The translations under genes and the position numbers were made by a program. Shown here piece by piece: positions 1-8,630 of a DNA stretch of 64,000 nucleotides; the stretch's first letter is position 1; each line of letters opens with the position of its first letter. Below the pieces are notes generated by a model. That model saw nothing but the letters and a program-made list of their open reading frames with translations. It ran no database searches and was not told the origin of the DNA. The stretch is from Achromobacter mucicolens (GTDB lineage Bacteria > Pseudomonadota > Gammaproteobacteria > Burkholderiales > Burkholderiaceae_B): assembly GCF_902859725.1 (NCBI RefSeq), contig NZ_CADIJP010000016.1, positions 62,001-126,000 on the forward strand, given 5' to 3'.

Positions 1-902
1 CGGCGCATGTGCTGCGCCGATCCAAATCCCGACTTCTCCGCCACGCGTTCCAGGTCCAGCCGGGTGTCGCGCAGCAGGTCGCGAGCCAGCGCCACGCGGA
101 TCTGATACAGGTAATCCATCGGCGTGCACCCCGCGTGCTCGCGGAACAGGCGCGTCAGGTGCCGCGCACTGGTGTGCGCCTGGTCCGCCAGCGACTGGGC
201 CGACCAGGGGGCGGCGGGATCGCGGATGACGGCATCCTGCACCCGGTGCACGCCCGGATGCATATGGCTGCGATGGTCCAGCCACGGCGACAAGGCCGAG
301 TCCGAGCCGGCGCGGCGCTGGTAGACCACCATGTCGCGCGCCGCCTCGCTGGCCACGCGCGGGCCGCAATGGCGCGCCACCATGTGCAGCGCCAGATCGA
401 TCCCCGCCGTGATGCCCGCGCTGCTGACGAGGTTTCCGTCCTCGACGAAGATGCGGTTGTCCAGCAGCCGGGCGGTGGGATCAAGGGCAGCGAGCTGATC
501 CAGGCAGGTGTGGTGGGTGGTGCATTCGCGCTGCCGCGTCAGCCCCGCTGCAGCCGCGAACAGCGCGCCCGCGCAGACCGTCATCAAGGTGAAGCCGTCG
601 GCCGGATGCCGGGCAGCCAGCCACGCCACGATGGCGCGCGCCTCCTCATCGTCCAGGCGCGTGTGTTTGCCCACCACGCCCGAGACGATGACCAGCGCAT
701 TTGCCGGCAGCACGGCCGGCAGTGGCTGCAAGTGCGCCAGGTGCAGACCAGGAATGCCGCTTTCGACGTCGCGGGAGGGGCTGCAGAAATGCTGGCTGAA
801 CGTGCCCGGACACAGCTTGTTGGCCACACGGAAGGCCTCCGCCGGACCGGCGAGGTCCAGGAGGACGATGCCGCGCGGCACCACGAAGTAGACCGGAACC
901 AT
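1..902 (-). CDS. GlxA-family transcriptional regulator (DJ-1/PfpI + AraC HTH), cut by window edge
   Basis: The reading frame starts at ATG 902 behind a GGGAGG-like ribosome site and runs off the left edge, so the C-terminus is missing. The N-terminal ~190 residues form a DJ-1/PfpI-like domain (DLAGPAEAF near residue 16, nucleophile-elbow-like TVCAGALF with Cys110). An AraC-type helix-turn-helix follows (SLADQAHTSARHLTRLF, then HAGCTPMDYL). Such proteins are amidase-like regulators that often control a neighbouring catabolic gene. It lies 20 bases downstream of the cysteine hydrolase on the same strand, so the two are probably co-transcribed. Its target and ligand are not visible. Confidence 0.9.
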   Translation of the reverse strand, partial: MVPVYFVVPRGIVLLDLAGPAEAFRVANKLCPGTFSQHFCSPSRDVESGIPGLHLAHLQPLPAVLPANALVIVSGVVGKHTRLDDEEARAIVAWLAARHPADGFTLMTVCAGALFAAAAGLTRQRECTTHHTCLDQLAALDPTARLLDNRIFVEDGNLVSSAGITAGIDLALHMVARHCGPRVASEAARDMVVYQRRAGSDSALSPWLDHRSHMHPGVHRVQDAVIRDPAAPWSAQSLADQAHTSARHLTRLFREHAGCTPMDYLYQIRVALARDLLRDTRLDLERVAEKSGFGSAQHMR

Positions 903-922
903 CTGCGCCTCCCGCCCGCGCG

Positions 923-1486
923 TTACACGGCCAGCGCGTCGGCGGCGCGGACGATACGGGCAAAACGGCCTTGCAGGACCAGTTCGGTCCGGTCGCGGAT
1001 CTCGGCCGGCGTGTAGGTCCTGCCCGACGGGCTTTGCATCGCGAAGGTCAGCGTGGCGTCAGTCGGAAAGACCACCTTGAAGCCGGCATCGCTGGCATGG
1101 CGCGACGTGGTTTCACAGCATTGTTCGGTGCGGATACCAGCCACGATGATGCCTTCGATGCCATGCTTGAGCAGCCAGTCGTGCAACGAGGCGCCGGTTT
1201 CATCCTTCGCGTAGAGCGACGAATGGACCGTCTTGTGGAACACCGCGGTCGGAGCGATGCGCAGTTCCTTCAATGTCTTGACGTGTCCGGAGGCGAGCGA
1301 AAAGGGGTTCGCGGGATCATCGGACGGGCTGGTGTGAAACACCTGCAGCACTGGAATGTCCTTGGCCTGGGCGCCATCGATCAGGGCCTGAATCTGCGAA
1401 ATGAACGCCGGATACTCCGATTCGTCCCAAAACGGACGTTGGCGGAAAGAGTCTTGTACGTCGATAACGATAAGTGCCTGTTTCAT
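923..1486 (-). CDS. isochorismatase-family cysteine hydrolase
   Basis: 187 residues, the usual length of the isochorismatase/nicotinamidase fold. The triad expected for cysteine members is present: Asp9 in ALIVIDVQDSF, Lys85 in VFHKTVHSS, and Cys123 in GIRTEQCCETT. The family hydrolyses amides or ureas such as nicotinamide, N-carbamoylsarcosine or biuret; the substrate here cannot be told from sequence. The start has a strong AGGAGG site 7 bases upstream. It precedes the GlxA-type regulator on the same strand and diverges from ribD. Confidence 0.88.
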   Translation of the reverse strand: MKQALIVIDVQDSFRQRPFWDESEYPAFISQIQALIDGAQAKDIPVLQVFHTSPSDDPANPFSLASGHVKTLKELRIAPTAVFHKTVHSSLYAKDETGASLHDWLLKHGIEGIIVAGIRTEQCCETTSRHASDAGFKVVFPTDATLTFAMQSPSGRTYTPAEIRDRTELVLQGRFARIVRAADALAV

Positions 1487-1638
1487 TTCCGGGCCTCCTG
1501 GCCATGGATTCTAGGGGTACGGCGCTATTTTTACTCCGAACCGGCTCGGCGGCGAGCGCGATCCGAGACGGCGGGCGGCCCAAAACGGACATCCGTATCT
1601 CTGCGCGGCGGCATGGGGGCAAAGCCGGGCGGGACGGC

Positions 1639-1662
1639 GCCGGCGGACATACAATCGCCGGC
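1639..1662 (+). promoter_or_regulatory. inverted repeat with -10-like TACAAT touching the ribD start
   Basis: GCCGGCG (1639-1645) and CGCCGGC (1656-1662) form a perfect 7-base inverted repeat that ends on the base before the ribD ATG. The 10-base spacer holds TACAAT (1650-1655), a plausible -10 element. If it is used, transcription would begin at or next to the ATG and the mRNA would be leaderless; no Shine-Dalgarno sequence is visible. No good -35 element is seen. Confidence 0.35.
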
Positions 1663-2814
1663 ATGGACATTTCCCGTGACTCCGACGACCTCTTCTGGAT
1701 GCGACGCGCGCTGGCGCTGGCGCAGACCGTCATGACGACCACCGCGCCCAACCCCCGGGTCGGCTGCGTCATCGTGCGTGACGGCCGCGTGCTGGGCGAG
1801 GGCGCGACGCAGCCGCCAGGCGGCCCGCATGCCGAAATCTGCGCGCTGCGCGACGCGCAGTCGCGTGGCGAGTCGGTGGCAGGTTCCACGTTGTACGTCA
1901 CGCTGGAGCCCTGCAGCCATTTCGGCCGCACGCCGCCTTGCGTGGATGCGGTGCTGGCGGCGCGGCCGGCGCGCGTGGTGGTCGCGATGGGCGATCCCAA
2001 TCCGCTGGTGAACGGGCAGGGGCTGGCGCGCCTGCGCGACGCCGGCATCGCGGTGACGACGGGCGTATGCCGCGAAGAGGCGCTGGCGGTGAACGCCGGC
2101 TTCATCTCGCGCATGAGCCGCGGCCTGCCGTGGGTGTGGATGAAGATGGCGGCGTCGCTGGACGGCCGCAGCGCGCTGCATAACGGCATGTCGCAATGGA
2201 TCACCGGCCCCGAGGCGCGCGCTGACGGGCACCGCTGGCGCGCGCGCAGTTGTGTCGTCCTGACGGGCATGGGCACGGTGCAGAAGGACGATCCCCAACT
2301 GAACGTGCGCGACGTCCAGACGCCGCGCCAGCCGCGCAAGGCCGTCGTGGACGGCCTTTTCCAGATCCCCGAAACCGCGCGGCTTTTCGACGGGGCGCAA
2401 GTCATCGTGTTCACCGCGCGCGAGGACGCCGCAAAGGCCGCGCGCCTGGCGGACAAGAACGCGAGTGTCGTGTGCTTGCCCGGGACGGAACCGGGGCGCG
2501 TCGATCTGCCCGCAATGATGCGCTGGATGGCTGCCGAGCAGTTCAACGAGGTCCACGTCGAGGCCGGCGCGGGACTGAGCGGCGCGCTGGTTTCCGCTGG
2601 CTGCGTCGACGAACTGCTGCTGTATCTGGCGCCGGTGCTGCTGGGCGACGCGGCCGGCATGGTGCGCCTGCCAATGCTGGAACATCTGGACGCCGCGCGG
2701 CGTTATGAATTCACCGATGCCGTGCGCGTGGGTGCAGATCTATGCGTTCGCGCGCGTGTGGCCGGCACGTGGCGCCAATTGATGGAAAGCGTGGCGCTGC
2801 CCGCGCTGTCCTAG
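1663..2814 (+). CDS. ribD: bifunctional riboflavin deaminase/reductase RibD
   Basis: 383 residues. RibD catalyses two steps of riboflavin synthesis in the cytoplasm: deamination of the diaminopyrimidine intermediate, then NADPH-dependent reduction of its ribosyl side chain. The N-terminal deaminase zinc site is intact: HAE at 56-58 and PCSHFGRTPPC with Cys84 and Cys93. The C-terminal half is a reductase domain (KMAASLDGR, then HVEAGAGLSGALV). The frame is open upstream to about 1474, but ATG 1663 gives the normal N-terminus. No other rib gene is next to it and no FMN riboswitch is visible upstream. Confidence 0.95.
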   Translation: MDISRDSDDLFWMRRALALAQTVMTTTAPNPRVGCVIVRDGRVLGEGATQPPGGPHAEICALRDAQSRGESVAGSTLYVTLEPCSHFGRTPPCVDAVLAARPARVVVAMGDPNPLVNGQGLARLRDAGIAVTTGVCREEALAVNAGFISRMSRGLPWVWMKMAASLDGRSALHNGMSQWITGPEARADGHRWRARSCVVLTGMGTVQKDDPQLNVRDVQTPRQPRKAVVDGLFQIPETARLFDGAQVIVFTAREDAAKAARLADKNASVVCLPGTEPGRVDLPAMMRWMAAEQFNEVHVEAGAGLSGALVSAGCVDELLLYLAPVLLGDAAGMVRLPMLEHLDAARRYEFTDAVRVGADLCVRARVAGTWRQLMESVALPALS

Positions 2815-3285
2815 CAAAACCGCTGCTAGCACTCCGGGCGTTCGGCTGCCAATCCACGTAGAGCCGCGCGCTGCCTGCGTCTTGGCGGCGCGGCGCTGCC
2901 GATGCGACGTGCCGTATTGGCTGACCGGCATCGGCACGCGCGGCGTCAATCGTGTTTCGCGTGATTACGAGCACGCGCAATTCGCACAAAATGAATTGCC
3001 ACGAGGCGGTCACAGGCTTAGCATAAGACGCATGACTTGGCGCTACGCGCTCACGGACCCCCCGCACAGCCGCCGCGCGCCCTCGTCACCACGGATTCCC
3101 GTGCCGCGAATCGGCGCAGTTCAACACCGACCGGCACGACACTGAACGAAGACGCAAAGCGCCGTTCAGCACGTTCGCTGCGATCGCATGGCGGACGCTT
3201 CGGGTTTATCCCCGGCTCATAAGAATCCATTGGATATCGCTCATTCCGTCAATTCATTGCCGAGCATTTCATGTGCGGCTGCGTC

Positions 3286-3300
3286 AGGCACGCTATATGC
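3286..3300 (+). promoter_or_regulatory. sigma-54-like -24/-12 element upstream of prkA
   Basis: AGGCACG-CTAT-ATGC: the invariant GG (3287-3288) and GC (3299-3300) are exactly 10 bases apart, as in the -24/-12 consensus TGGCACG-N4-TTGC, with two mismatches. It would give a leader of about 235 bases before the prkA start. In Escherichia coli the orthologous yeaGH operon is known to be activated by NtrC with sigma-54 under nitrogen starvation. A match of this quality can arise by chance. Confidence 0.35.
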
Positions 3301-3534
3301 GGCTCTATGCTGAAAACGACTGTGCGAATTTGCTCACCAGCGTTGCAACCCTGATGGAACTTGTTTCCGAGGGGTGCAGCCTAAACAGAAAGGGTCCGAT
3401 CGTGCTTATGGTTGATGTGTGGCGAAAGCAACATAACGACCTGCCGAAAACGCCGACAGCGAAGTTGTTTAGTAATTCGCAGGCGCTGATGCACAATGGG
3501 CATGTAGGGACGTATTGAATTTTTCGCGTGTTGT

Positions 3535-3540
3535 AGGAGG
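3535..3540 (+). promoter_or_regulatory. strong Shine-Dalgarno that fixes the prkA GTG start
   Basis: AGGAGG lies 5 bases before GTG 3546. No ATG in this frame has a comparable site, so the GTG start is preferred. Confidence 0.75.
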
Positions 3541-3545
3541 TTTCC

Positions 3546-5471
3546 GTGCAAAACATCGTCGAAGGCTTCAAGTCGCAGTATGCAAGAGAGCAGGAATCGG
3601 AGCTCTCGCTCGAGGAGTATCTGAACCTCGCCAAGCGCGATCCCATGGCCTACGCCAGCCCCGCTGAGCGCATGTTGGCCGCGATCGGCGAACCCGAGAT
3701 CGTGGATACGCGCAACGACCCACGTCTTTCCCGTTTGTTTTCCAACCGGACCATCCGACGCTATCCGGCGTTCCAGGAGTTCTACGGCATGGAGGACGTG
3801 ATCGGACAGATCGTCGCGTTCTTCAAGCACGCCGCGCAGGGACTGGAGGAGCGCAAGCAAATCCTCTATCTGCTCGGGCCGGTGGGCGGCGGCAAGTCGT
3901 CCATCGCCGAACGGCTCAAGGCGTTGATGGAAAGTTTTCCGATCTACGCCCTGAAGGGATCGCCGGTCAACGAATCGCCGCTCGGGTTGTTTCATCCCGA
4001 ACGGTTCGGCGACATGCTCGAAAAGGAATACGGCATTCCGAAGCGCTACCTGACCGGCATCATGTCGCCGTGGGCAGTCAAGCGCCTGAAGGAATTCGAC
4101 GGCGACATCTCGAAGTTCCGCGTTGTGCGCCTGAACCCTTCGGTGCTGCGCCAGATCGCCATCGCCAAGACCGAGCCGGGCGACGAGAACAACCAGGACA
4201 TTTCGTCGCTGGTGGGCAAGGTGGATATCCGCAAACTCGATCGCCATTCGCAGGACGACCCGGACGCCTACAGCTACTCGGGCGGCTTGTGCCTGGCGAA
4301 CCAGGGGCTGCTCGAGTTCGTGGAAATGTTCAAGGCGCCGATCAAGATGCTGCATCCGCTGTTGACGGCCACCCAGGAAGGCAACTTCAAGGGCACGGAA
4401 GGCTTCTCGGCCATCCCGTTCAACGGCACGATCCTGGCGCACTCGAACGAATCCGAGTGGCAGACCTTCCGCAACAACAAGCACAACGAGGCGTTCCTTG
4501 ACCGTATCTATATCGTCAAGGTGCCTTACTGCCTGCAGGTTTCCGAAGAGGTCCGCATCTACGAGAAGCTGCTGCATCACAGCTCGCTGTCCGAAGCGCC
4601 GTGCGCGCCCGGAACGCTGGACATGATGGCGCAGTTCTCGGTGCTGACGCGCCTGAAGGAGCCCGAGAATTCCAGCATCTATTCCAAGCTGCGGGTCTAC
4701 GACGGCGAAAGCCTGAAGGATGTCGATCCCAAGGCCAAGGCGCTGCAGGAATACAAGGACTACGCGGGCACCGACGAAGGCATGACCGGGGTCTCCACGC
4801 GTTTCGCGTACAAGATCCTGTCCAGCGTCTTCAACTACGACCAGACCGAAGTGGCCGCCAATCCGGTGCACCTGATGTACGTGCTGGAGCAACGCATCGG
4901 CCGCGAAGACTATCCCGACGAGATCCGCCGGCGCTACCTGGAGTTCATCAAGGGCTTTCTCGCGCCGCGCTATGCGGAGTTCATCGGCAAGGAGATCCAG
5001 ACCGCCTACCTGGAGTCCTACTCCGAGTACGGCCAGAACATCTTCGACCGCTACGTGACGTTTGCCGACTGCTGGATCCAGGACGAGGAATTCCGCGATC
5101 CTGAAACCGGCGAAAGCTTCGACCGCAGCGCGCTGAACGATGAGCTGGAAAAGATCGAGAAGCCGGCGGGCATTGCCAATCCGAAGGACTTCCGCAACGA
5201 GATCGTGAACTTCGTGCTGCGGGCGCGCGCCAACAACAGCGGCCGCAATCCGAACTGGACCAGCTATGAAAAGCTGCGCGAAGTGATCGAGAAGAAGATG
5301 TTCTCGAACACGGAAGACCTGCTGCCTGTGATTTCGTTCAACGCCAAGGCCTCGGCCGAGGACAAGTCGAAACACCAGAGCTTCGTCGACCGGATGGTGG
5401 AGAAGGGCTACACGGAAAAGCAGGTCAGGCTGCTGTGCGAGTGGTATCTCCGTGTGAGGAAGTCTTCCTGA
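3546..5471 (+). CDS. prkA: PrkA/YeaG-type AAA+ serine kinase-like protein
   Basis: 641 residues, matching the family. PrkA/YeaG proteins are AAA+-type ATPases with reported serine kinase activity, made in stationary phase and starvation. The Walker A motif GPVGGGKS is at 111-118. The long C-terminal part carries the PrkA-specific domain (KDFRNEIVNFVLRAR near residue 545). GTG start with AGGAGG at 3535-3540. First gene of the three-gene unit prkA-yeaH-spoVR, with 12 bases to yeaH. This trio is widely conserved and the three are thought to act together; the molecular role is still unsettled. Confidence 0.93.
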   Translation: MQNIVEGFKSQYAREQESELSLEEYLNLAKRDPMAYASPAERMLAAIGEPEIVDTRNDPRLSRLFSNRTIRRYPAFQEFYGMEDVIGQIVAFFKHAAQGLEERKQILYLLGPVGGGKSSIAERLKALMESFPIYALKGSPVNESPLGLFHPERFGDMLEKEYGIPKRYLTGIMSPWAVKRLKEFDGDISKFRVVRLNPSVLRQIAIAKTEPGDENNQDISSLVGKVDIRKLDRHSQDDPDAYSYSGGLCLANQGLLEFVEMFKAPIKMLHPLLTATQEGNFKGTEGFSAIPFNGTILAHSNESEWQTFRNNKHNEAFLDRIYIVKVPYCLQVSEEVRIYEKLLHHSSLSEAPCAPGTLDMMAQFSVLTRLKEPENSSIYSKLRVYDGESLKDVDPKAKALQEYKDYAGTDEGMTGVSTRFAYKILSSVFNYDQTEVAANPVHLMYVLEQRIGREDYPDEIRRRYLEFIKGFLAPRYAEFIGKEIQTAYLESYSEYGQNIFDRYVTFADCWIQDEEFRDPETGESFDRSALNDELEKIEKPAGIANPKDFRNEIVNFVLRARANNSGRNPNWTSYEKLREVIEKKMFSNTEDLLPVISFNAKASAEDKSKHQSFVDRMVEKGYTEKQVRLLCEWYLRVRKSS

Positions 5472-5483
5472 GCGAGGTGAATC

Positions 5484-6743
5484 ATGAATTCACTGATCGA
5501 TCGCCGTCTTAACGGTCGCAACAAGAGCGCCGTTAACCGGGAGCGCTTTCTTCGGCGTTACAAGGATCAGATCCGCAAGGCGGTGCACGGGATGATCCGT
5601 GACCGCTCGATCCAGGATATGGATCAAGGCGGTGAGATCAACCTGCCCGCCCGCGATATTTCCGAGCCGACGTTCCGGCACGGCGCGGGCGGCGACCGCG
5701 AGATGGTGCATCCGGGCAATCGCGAATTCGCCAAGGGCGACACCTTCGACCGGCCGCAGGGCGGGCAGGGTGAAGGCGGGTCCGAGCCGGGTGAAGGCGA
5801 GTCGGTGGACCAGTTCACCTTCAGCCTGTCGCGCGCCGAATTCCTGAACCTCTTTTTCGAGGATCTGGAATTGCCGCACCTGGCGCGCAACCAGCTTGGC
5901 GAAGTCAGCCAGAAGAAGTGGCAACGCGCGGGCTACACGACCACGGGCTCGCCCAGCACGCTCAGCATCAGCCGTACGCTGAAGTCGTCGCTGGCGCGGC
6001 GCGTGTCGCTCGGTGTGAAGGCGCGCGCCGACCTCGAAGACGCGGAAAAGGCGTTGGAAGAGGCCAAGGCGGCGGGCGTGCCCGCGGCGCGCGTGCGCGA
6101 GCTGGAACAGAACGTCGAGGACTGCCGTGAGCGCTTGGCGCGTGTGCCGTTCCTGGACGACCTGGACCTGCGCTATCGCAATCGCGTGTCGGTCGCCATC
6201 CCCATGGCGCGCGCCGTCATGTTCTGCCTGATGGACGTGTCCGGCTCCATGGACGAGGGCAAGAAGGATCTCGCCAAGCGCTTCTTCACGCTGCTTTATC
6301 TCTTCCTGTCGCGCAAGTACGAACACGTCGACCTGGTTTTCATCCGCCATACCGACAACGCCGAGGAAGTCGACGAACATACCTTCTTCTATGACCCCAA
6401 GAGCGGCGGCACGATCGTGCTGTCGGCGCTGGAGCTGATGCGCGAGATCCTGGAAAAGCGCTACCCGCCGGCCGCATGGAACGTCTATGCGGCGCAGGCC
6501 AGCGACGGCGACTCGTTTGGCGCCGACGCGGGCAAGAGCGCGCGATTCCTGGCCGAGCATCTGCTGCCCTCGACACGCTACTTCGCCTACATTGAAATTC
6601 CCGACTCGCAAGAGGCTCGCAAGAGCAGCCTGTGGGCCGAGTACGAACAGAAACTGGAACCGCATTTCGTCATGCGGCGCATCTGCGACCGCGGCGAGAT
6701 CTTTCCCGTGTTCCACGACCTGTTCAAGAAGGAGACCGCATGA
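5484..6743 (+). CDS. yeaH: YeaH/DUF444 protein with VWA-like domain
   Basis: 419 residues. The N-terminus (NRERFLRRYKDQIRKAV) and the glycine/glutamate-rich stretch at 91-108 are typical of DUF444. The C-terminal half is a von Willebrand A-type domain with an intact metal site DVSGS (Asp251, Ser253, Ser255). Residues ~180-220 are strongly charged and probably coiled. VWA partners of AAA+ ATPases usually act as substrate adaptors, so a PrkA-YeaH complex is a reasonable inference. The ribosome site GAGGTGA precedes ATG 5484. The stop overlaps the spoVR start (ATGA). Confidence 0.92.
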   Translation: MNSLIDRRLNGRNKSAVNRERFLRRYKDQIRKAVHGMIRDRSIQDMDQGGEINLPARDISEPTFRHGAGGDREMVHPGNREFAKGDTFDRPQGGQGEGGSEPGEGESVDQFTFSLSRAEFLNLFFEDLELPHLARNQLGEVSQKKWQRAGYTTTGSPSTLSISRTLKSSLARRVSLGVKARADLEDAEKALEEAKAAGVPAARVRELEQNVEDCRERLARVPFLDDLDLRYRNRVSVAIPMARAVMFCLMDVSGSMDEGKKDLAKRFFTLLYLFLSRKYEHVDLVFIRHTDNAEEVDEHTFFYDPKSGGTIVLSALELMREILEKRYPPAAWNVYAAQASDGDSFGADAGKSARFLAEHLLPSTRYFAYIEIPDSQEARKSSLWAEYEQKLEPHFVMRRICDRGEIFPVFHDLFKKETA

Positions 6744-8293
6744 ACGCCAACATGGGTGCTCTCGCGGAGCCGGGATCGGGCGGCGCCGCCGTGCCGATCT
6801 CGCAGGGTTCCGAATGGACGTTCGAACTGATCCAGACCTATGACGACGCGATCTCGCAGATCGCCCGCGAATACGGTCTGGATACCTATCCGAACCAGAT
6901 CGAGGTCATCACCTCGGAACAGATGCTGGATGCCTACGCATCGGCGGGCTTGCCCATTGGCTATCCCCACTGGTCCTACGGCAAGGAATTCATCCGCAAC
7001 GAGCAGTTCTACCGCCGCGGCATGCAAGGGCTGGCGTACGAAATCGTCATCAATTCCAACCCCTGCATCTCCTATCTCATGGAAGAGAATTCCATGCCGA
7101 TGCAGGCGCTCGTGATTGCGCACGCCTGCTACGGGCACAATTCCTTCTTCAAGGGCAACTACCTGTTCCGGCAATGGACGGACGCCGATGGCGTGCTGGA
7201 CTACCTGGTCTTCGCGCGCAAGTACGTGATGGACTGCGAGGACCGCTACGGCATCGACGCCGTGGAGTCGCTGCTGGACTCCTGCCATGCGCTGTCGCAC
7301 CACGGGGTGGACCGCTACAAGCGGCCGACGCCGGTCTCGTACAAGGAAGAGGCGACCCGCCAGGCCGAGCGCGAAGAGCACGCGCGCCTGCAGTACAACG
7401 ACCTGTGGCGCACGCTGCCCCGGATCGAGGCGGACAAGGACACCCGCGTTGCGGCAGCCGTGTTTCCGCCCGAGCCCGAGGAAAACCTGCTGTACTTCAT
7501 CGAGAAGTACTCGCCCAAGCTGGCGCCGTGGCAGAAGGAACTGGTGCGCATCGTGCGCAAGGTCGCGCAGTATTTCTATCCGCAGACCCAGACCAAGGTC
7601 ATGAACGAAGGCTGGGCCACATTCTGGCACTACACCATCCTGAACCGCCTGCATGACAAGGGGTTGGTGAACGATGGCTTCATGATGGAGTTCCTGCAAA
7701 GCCACACCAACGTCGTCAGCCAGCGCGGCTTTGACGAGCGCGGCTATGGCGGCATCAACCCCTATGCGCTGGGCTTTGCGATGATGTCGGACATCCGCCG
7801 CATCTGCGAGGCGCCCACCCCCGAAGACCGCCGCTGGTTCCCCGACATTGCGGGCGGCGACTGGCTGAAGACGCTGGACTTCGCCATGCGCAACTTCAAG
7901 GACGAATCCTTCATCTCGCAATACCTGTCCCCGCGGCTGATCCGCGAGTTCCGCTTCTTCGCCATCTCGGACCATCAGGCCAACCCCAAGCTGGAAGTGG
8001 CCGCGATTCACGACGACGAGGGCTACCGCGACATCCGCCGCCTGCTTGCCGCGCAGCACAACCGCGACAACCAGGTGCCCGATATCCAGGTCATCCGCTT
8101 CAATCGCGACACCGACCGCTCGCTCGTGCTGCGCCACCTGAAAAGCCGCGGCCGGCCGCTGGCGGGCGAAGACGCCGAACAGGTCATGAAGCACCTGGCC
8201 CGCCTGTGGGGATTCCGCGTCCGGCTCGAAGAGACCGAACCCGACGGCACGATCAGCTCCTACCGGGAGCAGGACCCGCCGGCGTCGAAGTAA
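6740..8293 (+). CDS. ycgB: SpoVR/YcgB family protein
   Basis: 517 residues from ATG 6740, which overlaps the yeaH stop as ATGA and so implies translational coupling; the frame is open farther upstream but that part lies inside yeaH. Conserved SpoVR stretches include PHWSYGKEF, HACYGHNSFF, SCHALSHHGVDRYKRP, NEGWATFWHY and SQRGFDERGYGGINPYALGF. In Bacillus SpoVR is needed for spore cortex formation, but in non-sporulating proteobacteria the protein is part of the RpoS/starvation response together with PrkA and YeaH. The biochemical activity is unknown. An intrinsic terminator follows at 8311. Confidence 0.93.
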   Translation: MNANMGALAEPGSGGAAVPISQGSEWTFELIQTYDDAISQIAREYGLDTYPNQIEVITSEQMLDAYASAGLPIGYPHWSYGKEFIRNEQFYRRGMQGLAYEIVINSNPCISYLMEENSMPMQALVIAHACYGHNSFFKGNYLFRQWTDADGVLDYLVFARKYVMDCEDRYGIDAVESLLDSCHALSHHGVDRYKRPTPVSYKEEATRQAEREEHARLQYNDLWRTLPRIEADKDTRVAAAVFPPEPEENLLYFIEKYSPKLAPWQKELVRIVRKVAQYFYPQTQTKVMNEGWATFWHYTILNRLHDKGLVNDGFMMEFLQSHTNVVSQRGFDERGYGGINPYALGFAMMSDIRRICEAPTPEDRRWFPDIAGGDWLKTLDFAMRNFKDESFISQYLSPRLIREFRFFAISDHQANPKLEVAAIHDDEGYRDIRRLLAAQHNRDNQVPDIQVIRFNRDTDRSLVLRHLKSRGRPLAGEDAEQVMKHLARLWGFRVRLEETEPDGTISSYREQDPPASK

Positions 8294-8310
8294 AGCCGTG
8301 GGCAGGGGAA

Positions 8311-8340
8311 GGGACGCGCGTAGTGCGTCCCTTTTTGTTT
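8311..8340 (+). terminator. intrinsic terminator after the prkA-yeaH-spoVR operon
   Basis: GGGACGC (8311-8317) pairs with GCGTCCC (8325-8331) around a 7-base loop and is followed by TTTTTG. It closes the stress operon just before the tRNA-Ser promoter. Confidence 0.8.
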
Positions 8341-8346
8341 GGCCGC

Positions 8347-8376
8347 TTGCTGTGTAGCCGCGCATTCTGCTAGAAT
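8347..8376 (+). promoter_or_regulatory. sigma-70 promoter of tRNA-Ser
   Basis: TTGCTG (8347-8352) and TAGAAT (8371-8376) are 18 bases apart. Transcription would start near 8383, giving a 5' leader of about 55 bases that is removed on tRNA maturation. Confidence 0.6.
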
Positions 8377-8438
8377 CGCGGATTCGCATTTTCAGCAGCG
8401 CCTTTTAGCAGCACCAAAAGGCCCCTGAAGATGCAGTA

Positions 8439-8529
8439 GGACAGGTGGCCGAGCGGTTGAAGGCGCACGCCTGGAAAGCGTGTATACGTCAAAAGCGTAT
8501 CGGGGGTTCGAATCCCCCTCTGTCCGCCA
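8439..8529 (+). tRNA. tRNA-Ser (anticodon GGA)
   Basis: 91 bases including an encoded CCA. The acceptor stem GGACAGG pairs with TCTGTCC. The anticodon arm CACGC-CTGGAAA-GCGTG carries GGA at 8473-8475. A long variable arm (TATACGTCAAAAGCGTATC) marks it as a class II tRNA, as expected for serine. The T arm GGGGG-TTCGAAT-CCCCC is perfect. Confidence 0.97.
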
Positions 8530-8562
8530 CGAATACCGGCAAGGCCTCACCGGCCAGCCAAT

Positions 8563-8596
8563 AAAAGCCCCGATCTCCCAAAGATCGGGGCTTTTT
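8563..8596 (+). terminator. intrinsic terminator after tRNA-Ser
   Basis: AGCCCCGATCT and AGATCGGGGCT form a perfect 11-base stem with a short loop, followed by a T-run at 8592-8596. It ends the tRNA transcript just before the LysR gene. Confidence 0.85.
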
Positions 8597-8630
8597 GCAT
8601 TTCCGGGAATCGTTACGGTACGCTCGTGCC

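Larger units (their letters stand above)
2815..3545. other. 730-base non-coding region between ribD and prkA
   Basis: No convincing gene. The small open frames here lack ribosome sites and family resemblance. The first part is GC-rich; from about 3230 the base composition becomes clearly richer in A+T, as in a regulatory region. CTAGCA/TGCTAG just after the ribD stop (2811-2840) is a weak hairpin without a T-run. A sigma-54-like element at 3286-3300 and a near-perfect Shine-Dalgarno at 3535-3540 are listed separately. The length suggests complex control of the prkA operon or an unrecognised small RNA. Confidence 0.6.

Noticed and set aside
1487-1662. FMN riboswitch upstream of ribD
   Set aside because: Region is short and shows none of the conserved RFN helices; ribD stands alone.
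3273-3518. 81-codon plus-strand frame before prkA
   Set aside because: GTG start without ribosome site, lower GC and no third-position bias; fits non-coding leader better.
3381-5375. Open frame of 664 codons on the minus strand opposite prkA
   Set aside because: Antisense shadow caused by high GC in third positions; no domain, and prkA is certain.
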